A model generated the notes under the pieces. It did no database searches. It saw nothing but the letters and a program-made list of their open reading frames with translations, and was not told the DNA's origin. DNA of 64,000 bases, taken from assembly GCF_004217135.1 (NCBI RefSeq), contig NZ_SHKK01000001.1, positions 6,820,001 to 6,884,000 on the forward strand, read 5' to 3'. Position numbers and translations under genes: made by a program. This document shows positions 19,350 through 27,857 of this stretch, in pieces (the first letter of the stretch is position 1; each line of letters begins with the position of its first letter). This stretch comes from Micromonospora violae. GTDB lineage: Bacteria > Actinomycetota > Actinomycetes > Mycobacteriales > Micromonosporaceae.

Positions 19350-19669
19350 GTGAGACTCCCCGTTTGGTCAGCGTCCAGAACGGACGCACCTGTCAGGCCC
19401 TGCCTTTCGGCAGAGACGCAGCTCATCTTCGTTCACCCGTGCCATCGATGGCTCAGCCGTTCGGATCGATTGACGGTGCACGCATCGGCGGGCTGCTGCC
19501 GTAAGTCGTTCTCTATTCACTTTTGCCGGGCAGGGCAGCGCGAAGGCCCCGCACGTGCGTAAGGTGCGACAGTACTTTCGGGCCGGTTGATCCGCCGGCC
19601 CGCGCGATGCCCGCGTTCGCTGGCGACCCGCGAGACGTCGGCTTCTGAGCAAGGAGATTCGGGACACTC
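19350..19669. other. 320-bp divergent intergenic region
   Basis: Holds the promoters of the protease (minus) and lysozyme (plus) genes. It is less GC-rich than its surroundings around 19505-19525. No palindrome or promoter pair stands out convincingly. Confidence 0.5.
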
Positions 19670-20554
19670 ATGTCACGGAAATGGATTCCGGTGCTGGTCG
19701 CCTGCGCGCTGGCTGTCAACCTGCTCGGCACGCCTGCGGCGGCGGGCGCGGCAGCCTCCCCCGACGGAGGCGGCCGAGCCATCGCCGGTGGCATGTCGGG
19801 GGTCCGGCAGAGCCCGGCGTCCGCGCTGGCCGACCCACCTGCCGGTTACACCGTCCAGGGCATCGACGTCTCCAGCCATGACCACAACCTCGGGCCGATC
19901 AACTGGAACGCGGTGGTGGCCGAGGGCAACTCGTTCGTCTACATCAAGGCCACCGAGGGGAACGACTACCTCAACCCCTACTTCAACGACGACTACACCG
20001 CGGCGAAGGCGGCGGGCCTCCTCGTCGGCGCGTACCACTTCGCCCGCCCGGACGGGCGCGACCCGGTGGGGGAGGCCAACTACTTCATCAACAACATGCG
20101 GTGGGCGAAGGACTCCCGCACGCTCGTGCCGATGCTCGACTTCGAGTGGCCGTACTGGGCCGGCGCACCGACCTGCTACGGGCTCACTCCGGCGGAGCTG
20201 ACCAACTGGGTGCGGGTGTTCACCGACCAGGTCAAGGCCCGCATCGGTCGACCGATGATGATCTACACGAACACCAACTTCTGGAACCCCTGCACCAACA
20301 GTGACCCCTCCTTCGGCGACCTCCTGCTGGACATCGCCGGCTACACCACAACCCGGCCGCCGCTGCCCGCCGGCTGGTCCACCGAGACCATCTGGCAGTA
20401 CGCGCCCGGTGATCCGTCCCAGCCCGGCAACTACAGCAAGAACGTCTTCAAGGGCGACCACGCGGGCCTGGCCCGGCTGACCAGCCCCGAGGTCAGCACC
20501 GCGCCGCCCGGCCCGCCGCCGATCCGTCGGCCACCCACGCCGACGCTTCGCTGA
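19670..20554 (+). CDS. Secreted GH25 lysozyme (N-acetylmuramidase)
   Basis: 294 residues with a signal peptide (about 1-27). GH25 core about 60-260: GIDVSSHDH carries the conserved Asp66, VYIKATEG and VGAYHFARP are family blocks, and LDFEW holds Asp157/Glu159, the catalytic pair region. A Pro-rich tail follows. Cleaves the MurNAc-GlcNAc bond of peptidoglycan. AAGGAG lies 13 nt before the ATG, slightly long. Standing beside an exported protease and a wall-polymer locus, it probably serves wall remodelling or lysis of competitors (inference). Confidence 0.93.
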   Translation: MSRKWIPVLVACALAVNLLGTPAAAGAAASPDGGGRAIAGGMSGVRQSPASALADPPAGYTVQGIDVSSHDHNLGPINWNAVVAEGNSFVYIKATEGNDYLNPYFNDDYTAAKAAGLLVGAYHFARPDGRDPVGEANYFINNMRWAKDSRTLVPMLDFEWPYWAGAPTCYGLTPAELTNWVRVFTDQVKARIGRPMMIYTNTNFWNPCTNSDPSFGDLLLDIAGYTTTRPPLPAGWSTETIWQYAPGDPSQPGNYSKNVFKGDHAGLARLTSPEVSTAPPGPPPIRRPPTPTLR

Positions 20555-20618
20555 TCGGCGCGGCGCCGGTCCGGATCGTCGTCACCAATTCAGCACATTG
20601 GAATTCCAGACCCGTGGC

Positions 20619-20647
20619 TCGACCGGGTCATCGACGTCGCATACATT
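20619..20647 (+). promoter_or_regulatory. Putative leaderless promoter of the DUF1800-DUF1501 pair
   Basis: TCGACC (20619-20624), 17-nt spacer, TACATT (20642-20647), then 7 nt to the ATG at 20655. There is no Shine-Dalgarno before that ATG, which supports a leaderless start. Confidence 0.5.
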
Positions 20648-20654
20648 TGCTGGC

Positions 20655-21923
20655 ATGGCCGACGATCTCGCGTTGCTACTGCGCCGCGCCGGTTTTGGCC
20701 CGACCGCCGCTGAGTTGGCCGCCGCGAAGAAGGCCGGGTACGACGCGACAGTCGCCGCTCTCACCGCGCCCACCGCGCCGGACGTGGGAGCGTCGCTGGC
20801 CCCCGTGCCGGTCCTGGGTCCGGATCCTCTCTCCGGGCTGTCGAGCCCGACCGTCGCCCAGCGCGCCAAGGCGAGCGAGGAGCGTTGGCGACAGACGGCG
20901 CGGATCACCCAGTGGTGGCTGGATCGCCTCACCGTGGCCGATCACCAGACGCGCGAGAAACTGTGGTTCTTCTGGCACGGGCACTGGGCCACCTCCGTGC
21001 GGAAGGTGTTGCGGCCCCAACTGATGCTGACCCAGCATCGCACGTTGCGCAGCTCACTGGACTTCGCGGTGATGGCGCACAAGATGATTACGGACCCGGC
21101 GCTGGTCTTCTGGCTCGACGGCGAGTCCAACACCCGGACGGCCCCCAACGAGAACCTCGGCCGCGAGTTGATGGAACTCTTCATGCTCGGCATCGGCCGA
21201 TACTCCGAACAGGATGTGAAGGCGGCGGGTCGCGCGCTGACCGGCTGGCGGATCGACTACGACGGCGCCCGCACCTTCTTCAGCCCGGGCTGGCACGACA
21301 ACGGGGCCAAGACGATCCTTGGCACGACCAAGAACTTCGACGCCCACTCGCTCGTCGACTTCCTGCTCAAGCAGGATCGGTGCGCCGCCTTCATCGCTGA
21401 GCGGCTGTGGTTCCGCTACGCATCCTCGACCGACCCGATTCCGAAGTCCACCCGGGACGCCATGGTGGCCGTTTTCCCGAACTCGATGTCGATGCTGCGG
21501 AAGCTCTTCGAGGACGACGCATTCCGCGCCAGCGCCGGCAGGTTGGTGAAGCAACCGACCGAGTGGTTCGTCGGCGCGATGCGACATCTGGGGCTGCGGC
21601 CCGGGGAGTTGTCTGATGAGATGTCGACGTACGTCCTCAATGGTCTGGAGCGGCTGGGCCAACTGCCGTTCGCGCCGCCGAGTGTCGAGGGGTGGCCGGC
21701 CGGGGCCGAGTGGTTGACCGTCGGGGCGGCGCAGGCCCGCCTGAACCTCGCCGGCCGGATCGCCCAGCTGGTTCCTGCGCAACGGCTCACCCCGGAGGAC
21801 GTGGCACACGTTCTCACCATCGAGACCTGGACCAACAGGACGTACGCGGCCCTGAAGGCCACCACCGACCCGCAGCACCTGTTGACCATCGGATTGGCGA
21901 GCCCGGAATACCTGGTGACGTGA
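20655..21923 (+). CDS. DUF1800 family protein
   Basis: 422 residues. Typical DUF1800 blocks: LLRRAGFGPT at the start, the REKLWFFWHGHWATS region, NENLGRELMELFMLG and GRALTGWR in the middle, and a C-terminal part with LPFAPPSVEGWPAG. Function of the family is unknown; it is nearly always encoded next to a DUF1501 gene, as here (1-nt spacing). No signal peptide is seen at the chosen start, so it may be cytosolic or co-exported with its TAT-bearing partner. Probably leaderless. Confidence 0.9.
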   Translation: MADDLALLLRRAGFGPTAAELAAAKKAGYDATVAALTAPTAPDVGASLAPVPVLGPDPLSGLSSPTVAQRAKASEERWRQTARITQWWLDRLTVADHQTREKLWFFWHGHWATSVRKVLRPQLMLTQHRTLRSSLDFAVMAHKMITDPALVFWLDGESNTRTAPNENLGRELMELFMLGIGRYSEQDVKAAGRALTGWRIDYDGARTFFSPGWHDNGAKTILGTTKNFDAHSLVDFLLKQDRCAAFIAERLWFRYASSTDPIPKSTRDAMVAVFPNSMSMLRKLFEDDAFRASAGRLVKQPTEWFVGAMRHLGLRPGELSDEMSTYVLNGLERLGQLPFAPPSVEGWPAGAEWLTVGAAQARLNLAGRIAQLVPAQRLTPEDVAHVLTIETWTNRTYAALKATTDPQHLLTIGLASPEYLVT

Positions 21924-21924
21924 C

Positions 21925-23187
21925 ATGGATGCAGTGACCCGGCGCAGATTCCTGCTGGCCTCCGGAGTTGTCGGCGGCAGCGCCCTCGTTGCCGGTGCGG
22001 CCAAGTTGAGCCTGGGCGGTCTCCTGCACACCGCAGGTGAGGCGTCCGCCCGGGAAGACCACCGTAAGACCCCCAAGCTGGTCATCGTCACCCTCTACGG
22101 CGGCAACGACGGCCTCAACACCGTCATCCCGTACGCGAGTCGGGCCTACTACGCGGCCCGGCCCGAGCTGGCCTACGAACCCGAGCGGGTGCTTCGCCTC
22201 GACGACGCGCTGGGGCTGAACCCGATGCTCAAGGGCTTGAGTTCGCTGTGGGGTGAGCAGCGGTTGGCGGTCGTCCTCGGCGCCGGCTATCCGAAACCGG
22301 ACCGGAGCCACTTCCGTTCCATGGACATCTGGCAGAGCGCTTCGCCCAGCGGTCCGACCAGCTCGGGGTGGGTGGGCCGTTGGTTGGACGGCACCAAGGC
22401 CGCGCCCGAGGCCGCGGTCAGCTTCGAGCCCATGCTCCCGCCCCTTCTCGCCGGGGAGACCCGCACCGGGGCCTGCGTGAGCATCGGTGGGCTCAAGCTG
22501 CCGACCGGCATCACCCCGGACATGATCGGCGTGCTGGGGCGCAGGGAGCCGAACGAGTCGGAGTTGCAGGCGCGGGCCGCCGACGCGTACGCCAACCTCA
22601 TCAACATCAACCAACTCATCCGGGACGCCGAAGCCGCCAGCGCCGCACCGGAGGTCACCGTCCAACCGGAGAGCCCCGCTACGAGTACGGGCGGGTCGAA
22701 CGTCCTCTCCGCACAACTGCTGCGGGTGGCGCAGTGCGTCGAGGCCGGGGTCCCCACCCGGGTGTATTCGGTGAGTCTGGGTGGGTTCGACACGCATGCC
22801 TCGGAGCGGATCGGCCACGAGTTCCTGCTGCGCCAGCTCGACCAGGCGTTGACCAGCTTCGCCGGCCGACTGTCGCGTACCGAGGCCGGTCGCCAGGTCA
22901 CCACTGTCGTCTACAGCGAGTTCGGCCGGCGGGTCCGGGCGAATGCCTCTGATGGCACCGACCACGGAACCGCCGGCCCTGTCCTCGTGCTGGGTTCCCA
23001 GGTCGCCGGTGGGCTCTACGGGGAGCAGCCGAGCCTGACCGACCTGGACGACGGTGACCTCAAGGCGACGACGGACTTCCGGGATGTCGTCGGCACCCTG
23101 CTGGCCGAGGTCCTGCAGGCCGATCCGGCGCGTTACATCGGCGGCGGGTACGAGCCGAAGATGCTGCCGTTCCTGGCGCGCGACTGA
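21925..23187 (+). CDS. DUF1501 family protein with TAT signal
   Basis: 420 residues. A twin-arginine signal is evident (TRRRFLLASGVVGG, residues 5-18, then a hydrophobic stretch), so it is exported folded. DUF1501 blocks: VIVTLYGGNDGLNTVIPY, PDRSHFRSMDIWQSA, LGGFDTHASE, YSEFGRRVRAN and TDHGTAGPV. The His/Asp-rich motifs recall the alkaline-phosphatase/sulfatase fold assigned to this family, suggesting a metal-dependent hydrolase acting outside the membrane (inference). Paired with the DUF1800 gene just upstream. Confidence 0.92.
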   Translation: MDAVTRRRFLLASGVVGGSALVAGAAKLSLGGLLHTAGEASAREDHRKTPKLVIVTLYGGNDGLNTVIPYASRAYYAARPELAYEPERVLRLDDALGLNPMLKGLSSLWGEQRLAVVLGAGYPKPDRSHFRSMDIWQSASPSGPTSSGWVGRWLDGTKAAPEAAVSFEPMLPPLLAGETRTGACVSIGGLKLPTGITPDMIGVLGRREPNESELQARAADAYANLININQLIRDAEAASAAPEVTVQPESPATSTGGSNVLSAQLLRVAQCVEAGVPTRVYSVSLGGFDTHASERIGHEFLLRQLDQALTSFAGRLSRTEAGRQVTTVVYSEFGRRVRANASDGTDHGTAGPVLVLGSQVAGGLYGEQPSLTDLDDGDLKATTDFRDVVGTLLAEVLQADPARYIGGGYEPKMLPFLARD

Positions 23188-23222
23188 CGGTCACGACCCG
23201 ACCGGCCGGTCGGGACCGTCAG
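23184..23222. terminator. Bidirectional terminator between convergent genes
   Basis: Outer arms CTGACGGTC (23184-23192) and GACCGTCAG (23214-23222) enclose the perfect palindrome CCCGACCGGCCGGTCGGG (23197-23214). The hairpin covers the stop codons of both convergent genes. Confidence 0.8.
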
Positions 23223-24793
23223 CGACCACCACCGCGGAAGACCTCCGCCACCGTCCGGAGCACCACCTTCACGTCGAGCCAGAGCGACCAGTTCTCGATG
23301 TAGTAGTTGTCGAACCTGGCCCGGTCGGAGATCGGGGTGTCGCCGCGCAGGCCACTGACCTGAGCGAGCCCGGTGAGGCCGACGGGCACCCGGTGGCGCA
23401 TCGCGTAGTTCGGGTATTCGGCCGAGAACTTCTCCACGAAGTGCGGCCGTTCCGGCCGGGGCCCGACCACGCTCATCTCACCGCGCACGATGTTCCACAA
23501 CTGCGGAAGCTCGTCGAGGGACGTGCGGCGCATGAACCGCCCGATCGGGCCGACGCGCCGGTCGTGTGCGATGGACCAGTTGGTCTGAGACTCCTGCTCG
23601 TCGACCGGGCGCATCGACCGGAACTTGATCACCTTGAACGGTTTGCCGTACCGGCCGATCCGCTCCTGGTAGAAGAAGATGCCACGGCCACCGTCGATGA
23701 ACGTGGCGATCGCGCAGAGCAGCAGGACCGGGCTCAGCACGATGAGCGCCAGGGTGGCGACGAGGACATCCGAGGCCCGCTTGATGGCCCACCGCGGCCC
23801 GGACAGGGTCGTATCGCCGATCTTGGCGATCGGGATGGCACCGATGTGGTCGGGGTATCCGGCCTGGGACCGGGACCCCCACAGCCGTGGCACCACCCAC
23901 AGGTCGCAGCGCGAGGTGTTGGGCTGGAGCAGGGTCGCGATCAGGGTGGACTCGGTGCAGTCCGGGTCGGCGATGACCAGGACGTCGCAGTTGAGCAGGC
24001 GGACCAGTTGCTCGACGTTGTCGAGGGTGCCGAGCAGCGGCACCGCGCCGGTGTCCTGTCGGGACGCGGCGTCGACGCAGCCGACGAAGCGCAGACCGTA
24101 CTGCGGGTAGCGCCGCAGCAGCCGGGCCAGCTCCACGCCGATCGGGCCGCTGCCGATGATGATGGCGTTGTGCTCCACCCACCGCCGCCGACGCGCGACG
24201 ATTGTGAACTTCCGGCTGAGCGCACGACCGGCGATCACCAACGCCGCGGAGAGCGCGACGCCGCGCATGAAGCTGGTCACGTACTCCACCGAGGCGTGCC
24301 GTTCGGCCGCGATGATGGCCACCACCGCGGCCGAAGCCAGCAGCCGTCCGCAGAGGATCGGCAGCTCGTCGAGAATGCTGACGTGTCGCCGGGCCCGGTA
24401 GAGCCCGCCCGCCGCGAAGATCGCCACCGTGAGGGCGGCGTTGGCCAGCGTCCCGCGCCAGTAGTTCTGCGTCAGCAGCAACGGCGCCAGCAGTGCCACC
24501 ACATCGACGGGAGCCGTCATCATCCAGGCGCGCAGGAAACGCGTGCCGGTGGAGGCCCGGGAGCTGGCGTAGGGCAGCACCGCGGTCGTGTCGAGACCGG
24601 GGACCATCGCTGCCTTGGCCGCCGGTTCGGGCCGCTCGACGCGGGGCATCGCGCCGACGGTTGGTGCGTCGTTCGCTGGCTCGTTCTCTGCGGTCCCCGA
24701 CTCGGTGGGCGCGGCCTGCTGCTGCGGCACCAGAGAGTGCTGCGCGGCTTCGTCAGGCGTGCTGGAATAACTCACCGCCGAATGGCGTGACAT
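23219..24793 (-). CDS. Polyprenyl-phosphate sugar-1-phosphate transferase (WbaP/CpsE-type), initiating enzyme
   Basis: 524 residues: a cytosolic Ala/Glu/Pro-rich head, four or five membrane helices (about 100-230), a nucleotide-binding-like CoA_binding_3 domain (NAIIIGSGPIGVELARLLRR), and the C-terminal bacterial sugar-transferase domain (about 330-524) with FFYQERIGRYGKPFKVIKFR, MRRTSLDELPQLWNIVRG and VGPRPERPHF. It loads the first sugar phosphate onto undecaprenyl phosphate and so starts repeat-unit assembly for the 10-17 kb cluster. Start at 24793 chosen for the GGGGAGGA just upstream; the frame is open for 54 more codons. Confidence 0.93.
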   Translation of the reverse strand: MSRHSAVSYSSTPDEAAQHSLVPQQQAAPTESGTAENEPANDAPTVGAMPRVERPEPAAKAAMVPGLDTTAVLPYASSRASTGTRFLRAWMMTAPVDVVALLAPLLLTQNYWRGTLANAALTVAIFAAGGLYRARRHVSILDELPILCGRLLASAAVVAIIAAERHASVEYVTSFMRGVALSAALVIAGRALSRKFTIVARRRRWVEHNAIIIGSGPIGVELARLLRRYPQYGLRFVGCVDAASRQDTGAVPLLGTLDNVEQLVRLLNCDVLVIADPDCTESTLIATLLQPNTSRCDLWVVPRLWGSRSQAGYPDHIGAIPIAKIGDTTLSGPRWAIKRASDVLVATLALIVLSPVLLLCAIATFIDGGRGIFFYQERIGRYGKPFKVIKFRSMRPVDEQESQTNWSIAHDRRVGPIGRFMRRTSLDELPQLWNIVRGEMSVVGPRPERPHFVEKFSAEYPNYAMRHRVPVGLTGLAQVSGLRGDTPISDRARFDNYYIENWSLWLDVKVVLRTVAEVFRGGGR

Positions 24794-24905
24794 GATCGGT
24801 TCCTCCCCCGTGGTTGCCCTCGGCCTTACATGTCGCGCCTTCGGGCGATCGCAGGATATGAGTCGCTCAGCTGCGCCGCCATAGCCGGATGGCCAATTGA
24901 ACGCC

Positions 24906-25970
24906 CTACTTACCGGCGGCCAGGATCTCCGGCACCGCGTCGCGGCGTACCGCACTGTAGAACGACTTGGCCTTCTCGGTGTTGGCGAAGACCACGCTCT
25001 CGCTGCCGACCCGGCCAGTGCCCTTCGTCGGGCTGGTCAGGAAGGTCATGTTGCCGCCACGCAGGTTGCGCAGGTCGGTCGCCATGTCCAGCAGGGACAT
25101 CTTCTCGTCGACCGAGACCGCGCTGGACGAGGCCTTGACGAACGAGTTGAGCCGGCTCGGGTTGGTGAGGATGCCGCCGGAGGCCGCCTTGTCCATGATT
25201 GCCCTGATGACCTGCTGCTGGTGCCGGATGCGGGCGAAGTCGCCGTCGGCGAACTGCTTACGCTGCCGCGAATAGTCCAGCGCGGCCTCGCCGTCCATCC
25301 GCTGCATGCCCTGCTTGAAGGTACGGAACGGCGGGTGGATCGAGGTGAACGACTTCTCCGAGTCGATATCGACGCCGCCCAGCGCGTCGATAATCTCCAC
25401 GAATCCGGCAAAGTCAATGATCATGACATGATCGATCCGGACGTCGGTGAACTTCTCCACGGTCTGCACCATCAGCGGCACGCCACCCCAGGCATAGGCT
25501 GCGTTGATCTTCGCGTCCCGGCCGCCGTTGTTGCCGTTCTTCGAGCGCGGCACCGGCACCCAGGTGTCACGGGGGATCGAGACGAGCTGAGCGCTGGATC
25601 GATCCTTCGGGATGTGAGCCAGGATGATGCTGTCGGTACGCGAGCCGGTCGTGCCCTCCGGATCACGGGAGTCACTACCCAGGATCAGCATGTTCAGCGC
25701 GCCCTTGGCCGCCGCCTGCGGACGGCCCTCTTCGGGGACGTCAGCGAACGCGTCGACCCGGTCGATCCCAGAATCGATCGAGCGGAAGTAAAGCCCACCC
25801 GCGATCAGACTGCCACCGCCGAGCAACGCCATCACCAGAAAGGTGATCAGAGCGACCCTCTGCCACCGCGGGCGGCGTCGCCGCGATCGGGGAGCCTGAG
25901 TCGGCTCAGGCGGCGACTGCTGGTCAAAGAACTGGGTCTGGGGTTCCACGTACTCCTGGCGATACTGCAT
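24906..25970 (-). CDS. LytR-CpsA-Psr (LCP) family glycopolymer transferase
   Basis: 354 residues: Arg-rich cytosolic head, one membrane helix (about 40-62), then the extracytoplasmic LCP domain with MLILGSDSRDP, SRTDSIILAHIP, LVSIPRDTWVPVP, KINAAYAWGG and the basic RQRKQFADGDFARIRHQQ. These Arg/Asp residues bind the polyprenyl pyrophosphate. LCP enzymes attach lipid-linked glycopolymers to peptidoglycan, so this is the likely last step for the locus. Separated from the initiating transferase by 112 bp; both run leftward. Confidence 0.94.
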   Translation of the reverse strand: MQYRQEYVEPQTQFFDQQSPPEPTQAPRSRRRRPRWQRVALITFLVMALLGGGSLIAGGLYFRSIDSGIDRVDAFADVPEEGRPQAAAKGALNMLILGSDSRDPEGTTGSRTDSIILAHIPKDRSSAQLVSIPRDTWVPVPRSKNGNNGGRDAKINAAYAWGGVPLMVQTVEKFTDVRIDHVMIIDFAGFVEIIDALGGVDIDSEKSFTSIHPPFRTFKQGMQRMDGEAALDYSRQRKQFADGDFARIRHQQQVIRAIMDKAASGGILTNPSRLNSFVKASSSAVSVDEKMSLLDMATDLRNLRGGNMTFLTSPTKGTGRVGSESVVFANTEKAKSFYSAVRRDAVPEILAAGK

Positions 25971-26089
25971 GCCGCGATGCTACTGATTCTGGGTTACAGG
26001 CATGTACCCCTGTCCGGTCCATCCGGCTGCACATCCTGACCAAAAGGCTTTTTCCCCGAACGATTGCCTGAACCTGATATGAAGCAGCG

Positions 26090-26923
26090 GTGGACGTCAC
26101 GCAGCTGCGCCGAGCCATCGCCCGTACGCCACTCGCACCTGTCGCCGCATTCCCTAAGCGACTCGCCCGGGTCGCCCGCCACGACGCCAAGGTTCTGCGC
26201 GACTCAGCCCGCTGGTTGGTCACCTCCCGTGAACATCACAACTACACATATGAGCTGACCAAGCTGAGCCGCCACCACCTGACCTGGTTCGTCAGCGTCG
26301 TCTGCGACATCCCGATCCAGCAGGCCCGCGGCCACGTCGCCGAAATCGAGTCCGACGACGTGCTGCGACACCACATCGAGCAGACCACCGCCACCGCGGC
26401 CCGCCGTGGTCTCGCCGACAGGAAAGTCTGCTATGCCCGACGCGTTGGCTGGTACGCGATCGTCCGAGCCACCCGCCCCTCGCACATCGTGGAGACCGGC
26501 GTGGACAAGGGACTGGGCACCTGCGTCCTGGCGTCCGCCCTGCTACGCAACGCACAGGAGGGGCACCCGGGCCGGGTCACCTCGCTGGACATCAACCCCG
26601 AGGCCGGGTACCTCGCCCGAGCCACCCCATGGTCGGACGTCGTCGACCTGGTGATCGGCGACTCGATCGCCTCGATCGCCGCACTGGACCGCCCGGTCGA
26701 CCTGTTCCTGCACGACAGCGACCACAGTCGTGCCCACGAGAAGCGTGAGTTCGACGCCGTCGAGCCCAAGCTCGCCCCCGACGCGATCCTGCTCACCGAC
26801 AACGTCACCAGCACCAACGTCCTCGCCGAGCACGCCGAACGCACCGGCCGGCGGTTCCTCGCCTACCGGGAGAGCCCGGCCAACCACTGGTACCCGGGCG
26901 ACGGCATCGGCGTGGCATGGTAG
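26090..26923 (+). CDS. Class I SAM-dependent methyltransferase (Methyltransf_24-like)
   Basis: 277 residues. SAM motif I is HIVETGVDKGLGTCVLASAL, motif II is VTSLDINPEAG, and DLFLHDSDHSRAHEKREFD holds the acidic metal or substrate residues, resembling enzymes that act on sugars or O-methylate small molecules. GTG start. Divergent from the LCP gene, so it may modify a sugar of the wall polymer (inference). The MOSC gene follows after 4 nt, but a functional link is doubtful. Confidence 0.85.
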   Translation: MDVTQLRRAIARTPLAPVAAFPKRLARVARHDAKVLRDSARWLVTSREHHNYTYELTKLSRHHLTWFVSVVCDIPIQQARGHVAEIESDDVLRHHIEQTTATAARRGLADRKVCYARRVGWYAIVRATRPSHIVETGVDKGLGTCVLASALLRNAQEGHPGRVTSLDINPEAGYLARATPWSDVVDLVIGDSIASIAALDRPVDLFLHDSDHSRAHEKREFDAVEPKLAPDAILLTDNVTSTNVLAEHAERTGRRFLAYRESPANHWYPGDGIGVAW

Positions 26924-26927
26924 CCAG

Positions 26928-27746
26928 GTGCGGCTGACCTCGATTCACACGTACCCCGTCAAGGGTTGCCACCGGCTCGACCACGACGACGCGTTCGTGC
27001 ACCCCTGGGGCCTGGCCGGCGACCGACGCTGGATGGTCGTGGACGCCGACGGCGTCGGCGTCACCCAACGGGAGACGACCCGACTCGTCGGCCTGCACGC
27101 CTCGGTGCACCCCGGCGGGTTGACGCTGCGCGCCGACGGCCAGCCCGACCTCGACGTGCCGGAACCGGCCGACGGCGAACCGGTCCCGGTGCGTACCTTC
27201 CGCAGCCGCACCTTCGGAGTCCCCGCGCTGCTGGCCGGCCCGGCGGCCGACGCCTGGCTCGGCACCCTGCTCGGCCGCCCGGTCCGGCTGGTCTGGCTGG
27301 CCCAGCCGACCCGCCACCTGGCCGCCGAGGGCCGCGAACACGACACCGGCGACCAGGTCAGTTTCGCCGACGCCTACCCGCTGCTGCTGGCCAACGCCGC
27401 CTCCCTCGACGTCCTCAACGACTGGTTGGCCGAGACGGGGGAGGAGCCGGTGCCGATGACCCGATTCCGGCCCAACCTGGTGGTCAGCGGTGCGCCGGCC
27501 TGGGCCGAAGATGACTGGGCCGGCCGGCCGCTGCGCATCGGCGACCGGCTGTTCCGGGCCGCCGGGCCGTGCGACCGCTGCGTGGTGACCACCACCGACC
27601 AGGAGACCGGGGTACGCAACAAGGAACCCCTGCGCACCCTCGGCCGACACCGCAACGTCAAGCAGAAGCTCCTCTTCGGACTGAACCTGGTGCCGCTCGA
27701 CAGTGGGCCCCTGGCCGTGGACGCCCCGATCGTCATCACGACCTGA
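26928..27746 (+). CDS. MOSC domain protein (YcbX/mARC-like)
   Basis: 272 residues: an N-terminal MOSC_N beta-barrel (LTSIHTYPVKGCHRLDHDDA, GLAGDRRWMVVD) and a C-terminal MOSC domain with FRPNLVVSG and the conserved cysteine segment GPCDRCVVTTTDQETG, followed by PLRTLGRHR. MOSC proteins bind molybdenum cofactor; YcbX/mARC relatives reduce N-hydroxylated compounds. Without an attached ferredoxin domain it would need an external electron donor. GTG start 4 nt after the methyltransferase stop. Confidence 0.9.
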   Translation: MRLTSIHTYPVKGCHRLDHDDAFVHPWGLAGDRRWMVVDADGVGVTQRETTRLVGLHASVHPGGLTLRADGQPDLDVPEPADGEPVPVRTFRSRTFGVPALLAGPAADAWLGTLLGRPVRLVWLAQPTRHLAAEGREHDTGDQVSFADAYPLLLANAASLDVLNDWLAETGEEPVPMTRFRPNLVVSGAPAWAEDDWAGRPLRIGDRLFRAAGPCDRCVVTTTDQETGVRNKEPLRTLGRHRNVKQKLLFGLNLVPLDSGPLAVDAPIVITT

Positions 27747-27799
27747 CCGGGCCCTCGACCAGCGACCGGCACCCTCCGATCACCGTCCGTCGATGCTGT

Positions 27800-27816
27800 C
27801 TTAGCTTTGGCTTAGC
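27800..27816 (+). promoter_or_regulatory. CTTAGC direct repeat, 11-bp period, upstream of the expansin-like gene
   Basis: CTTAGC at 27800 and again at 27811, exactly one helical turn apart and AT-richer than the surroundings, 42-58 nt before the GTG start. Such tandem repeats are typical of OmpR/PhoB-type response regulators or SARPs; the regulator is unknown. Confidence 0.45.
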
Positions 27817-27857
27817 CCGCTTGTCGGTACGCGCCCCGGTCCGGCAGCATCGCCGTC

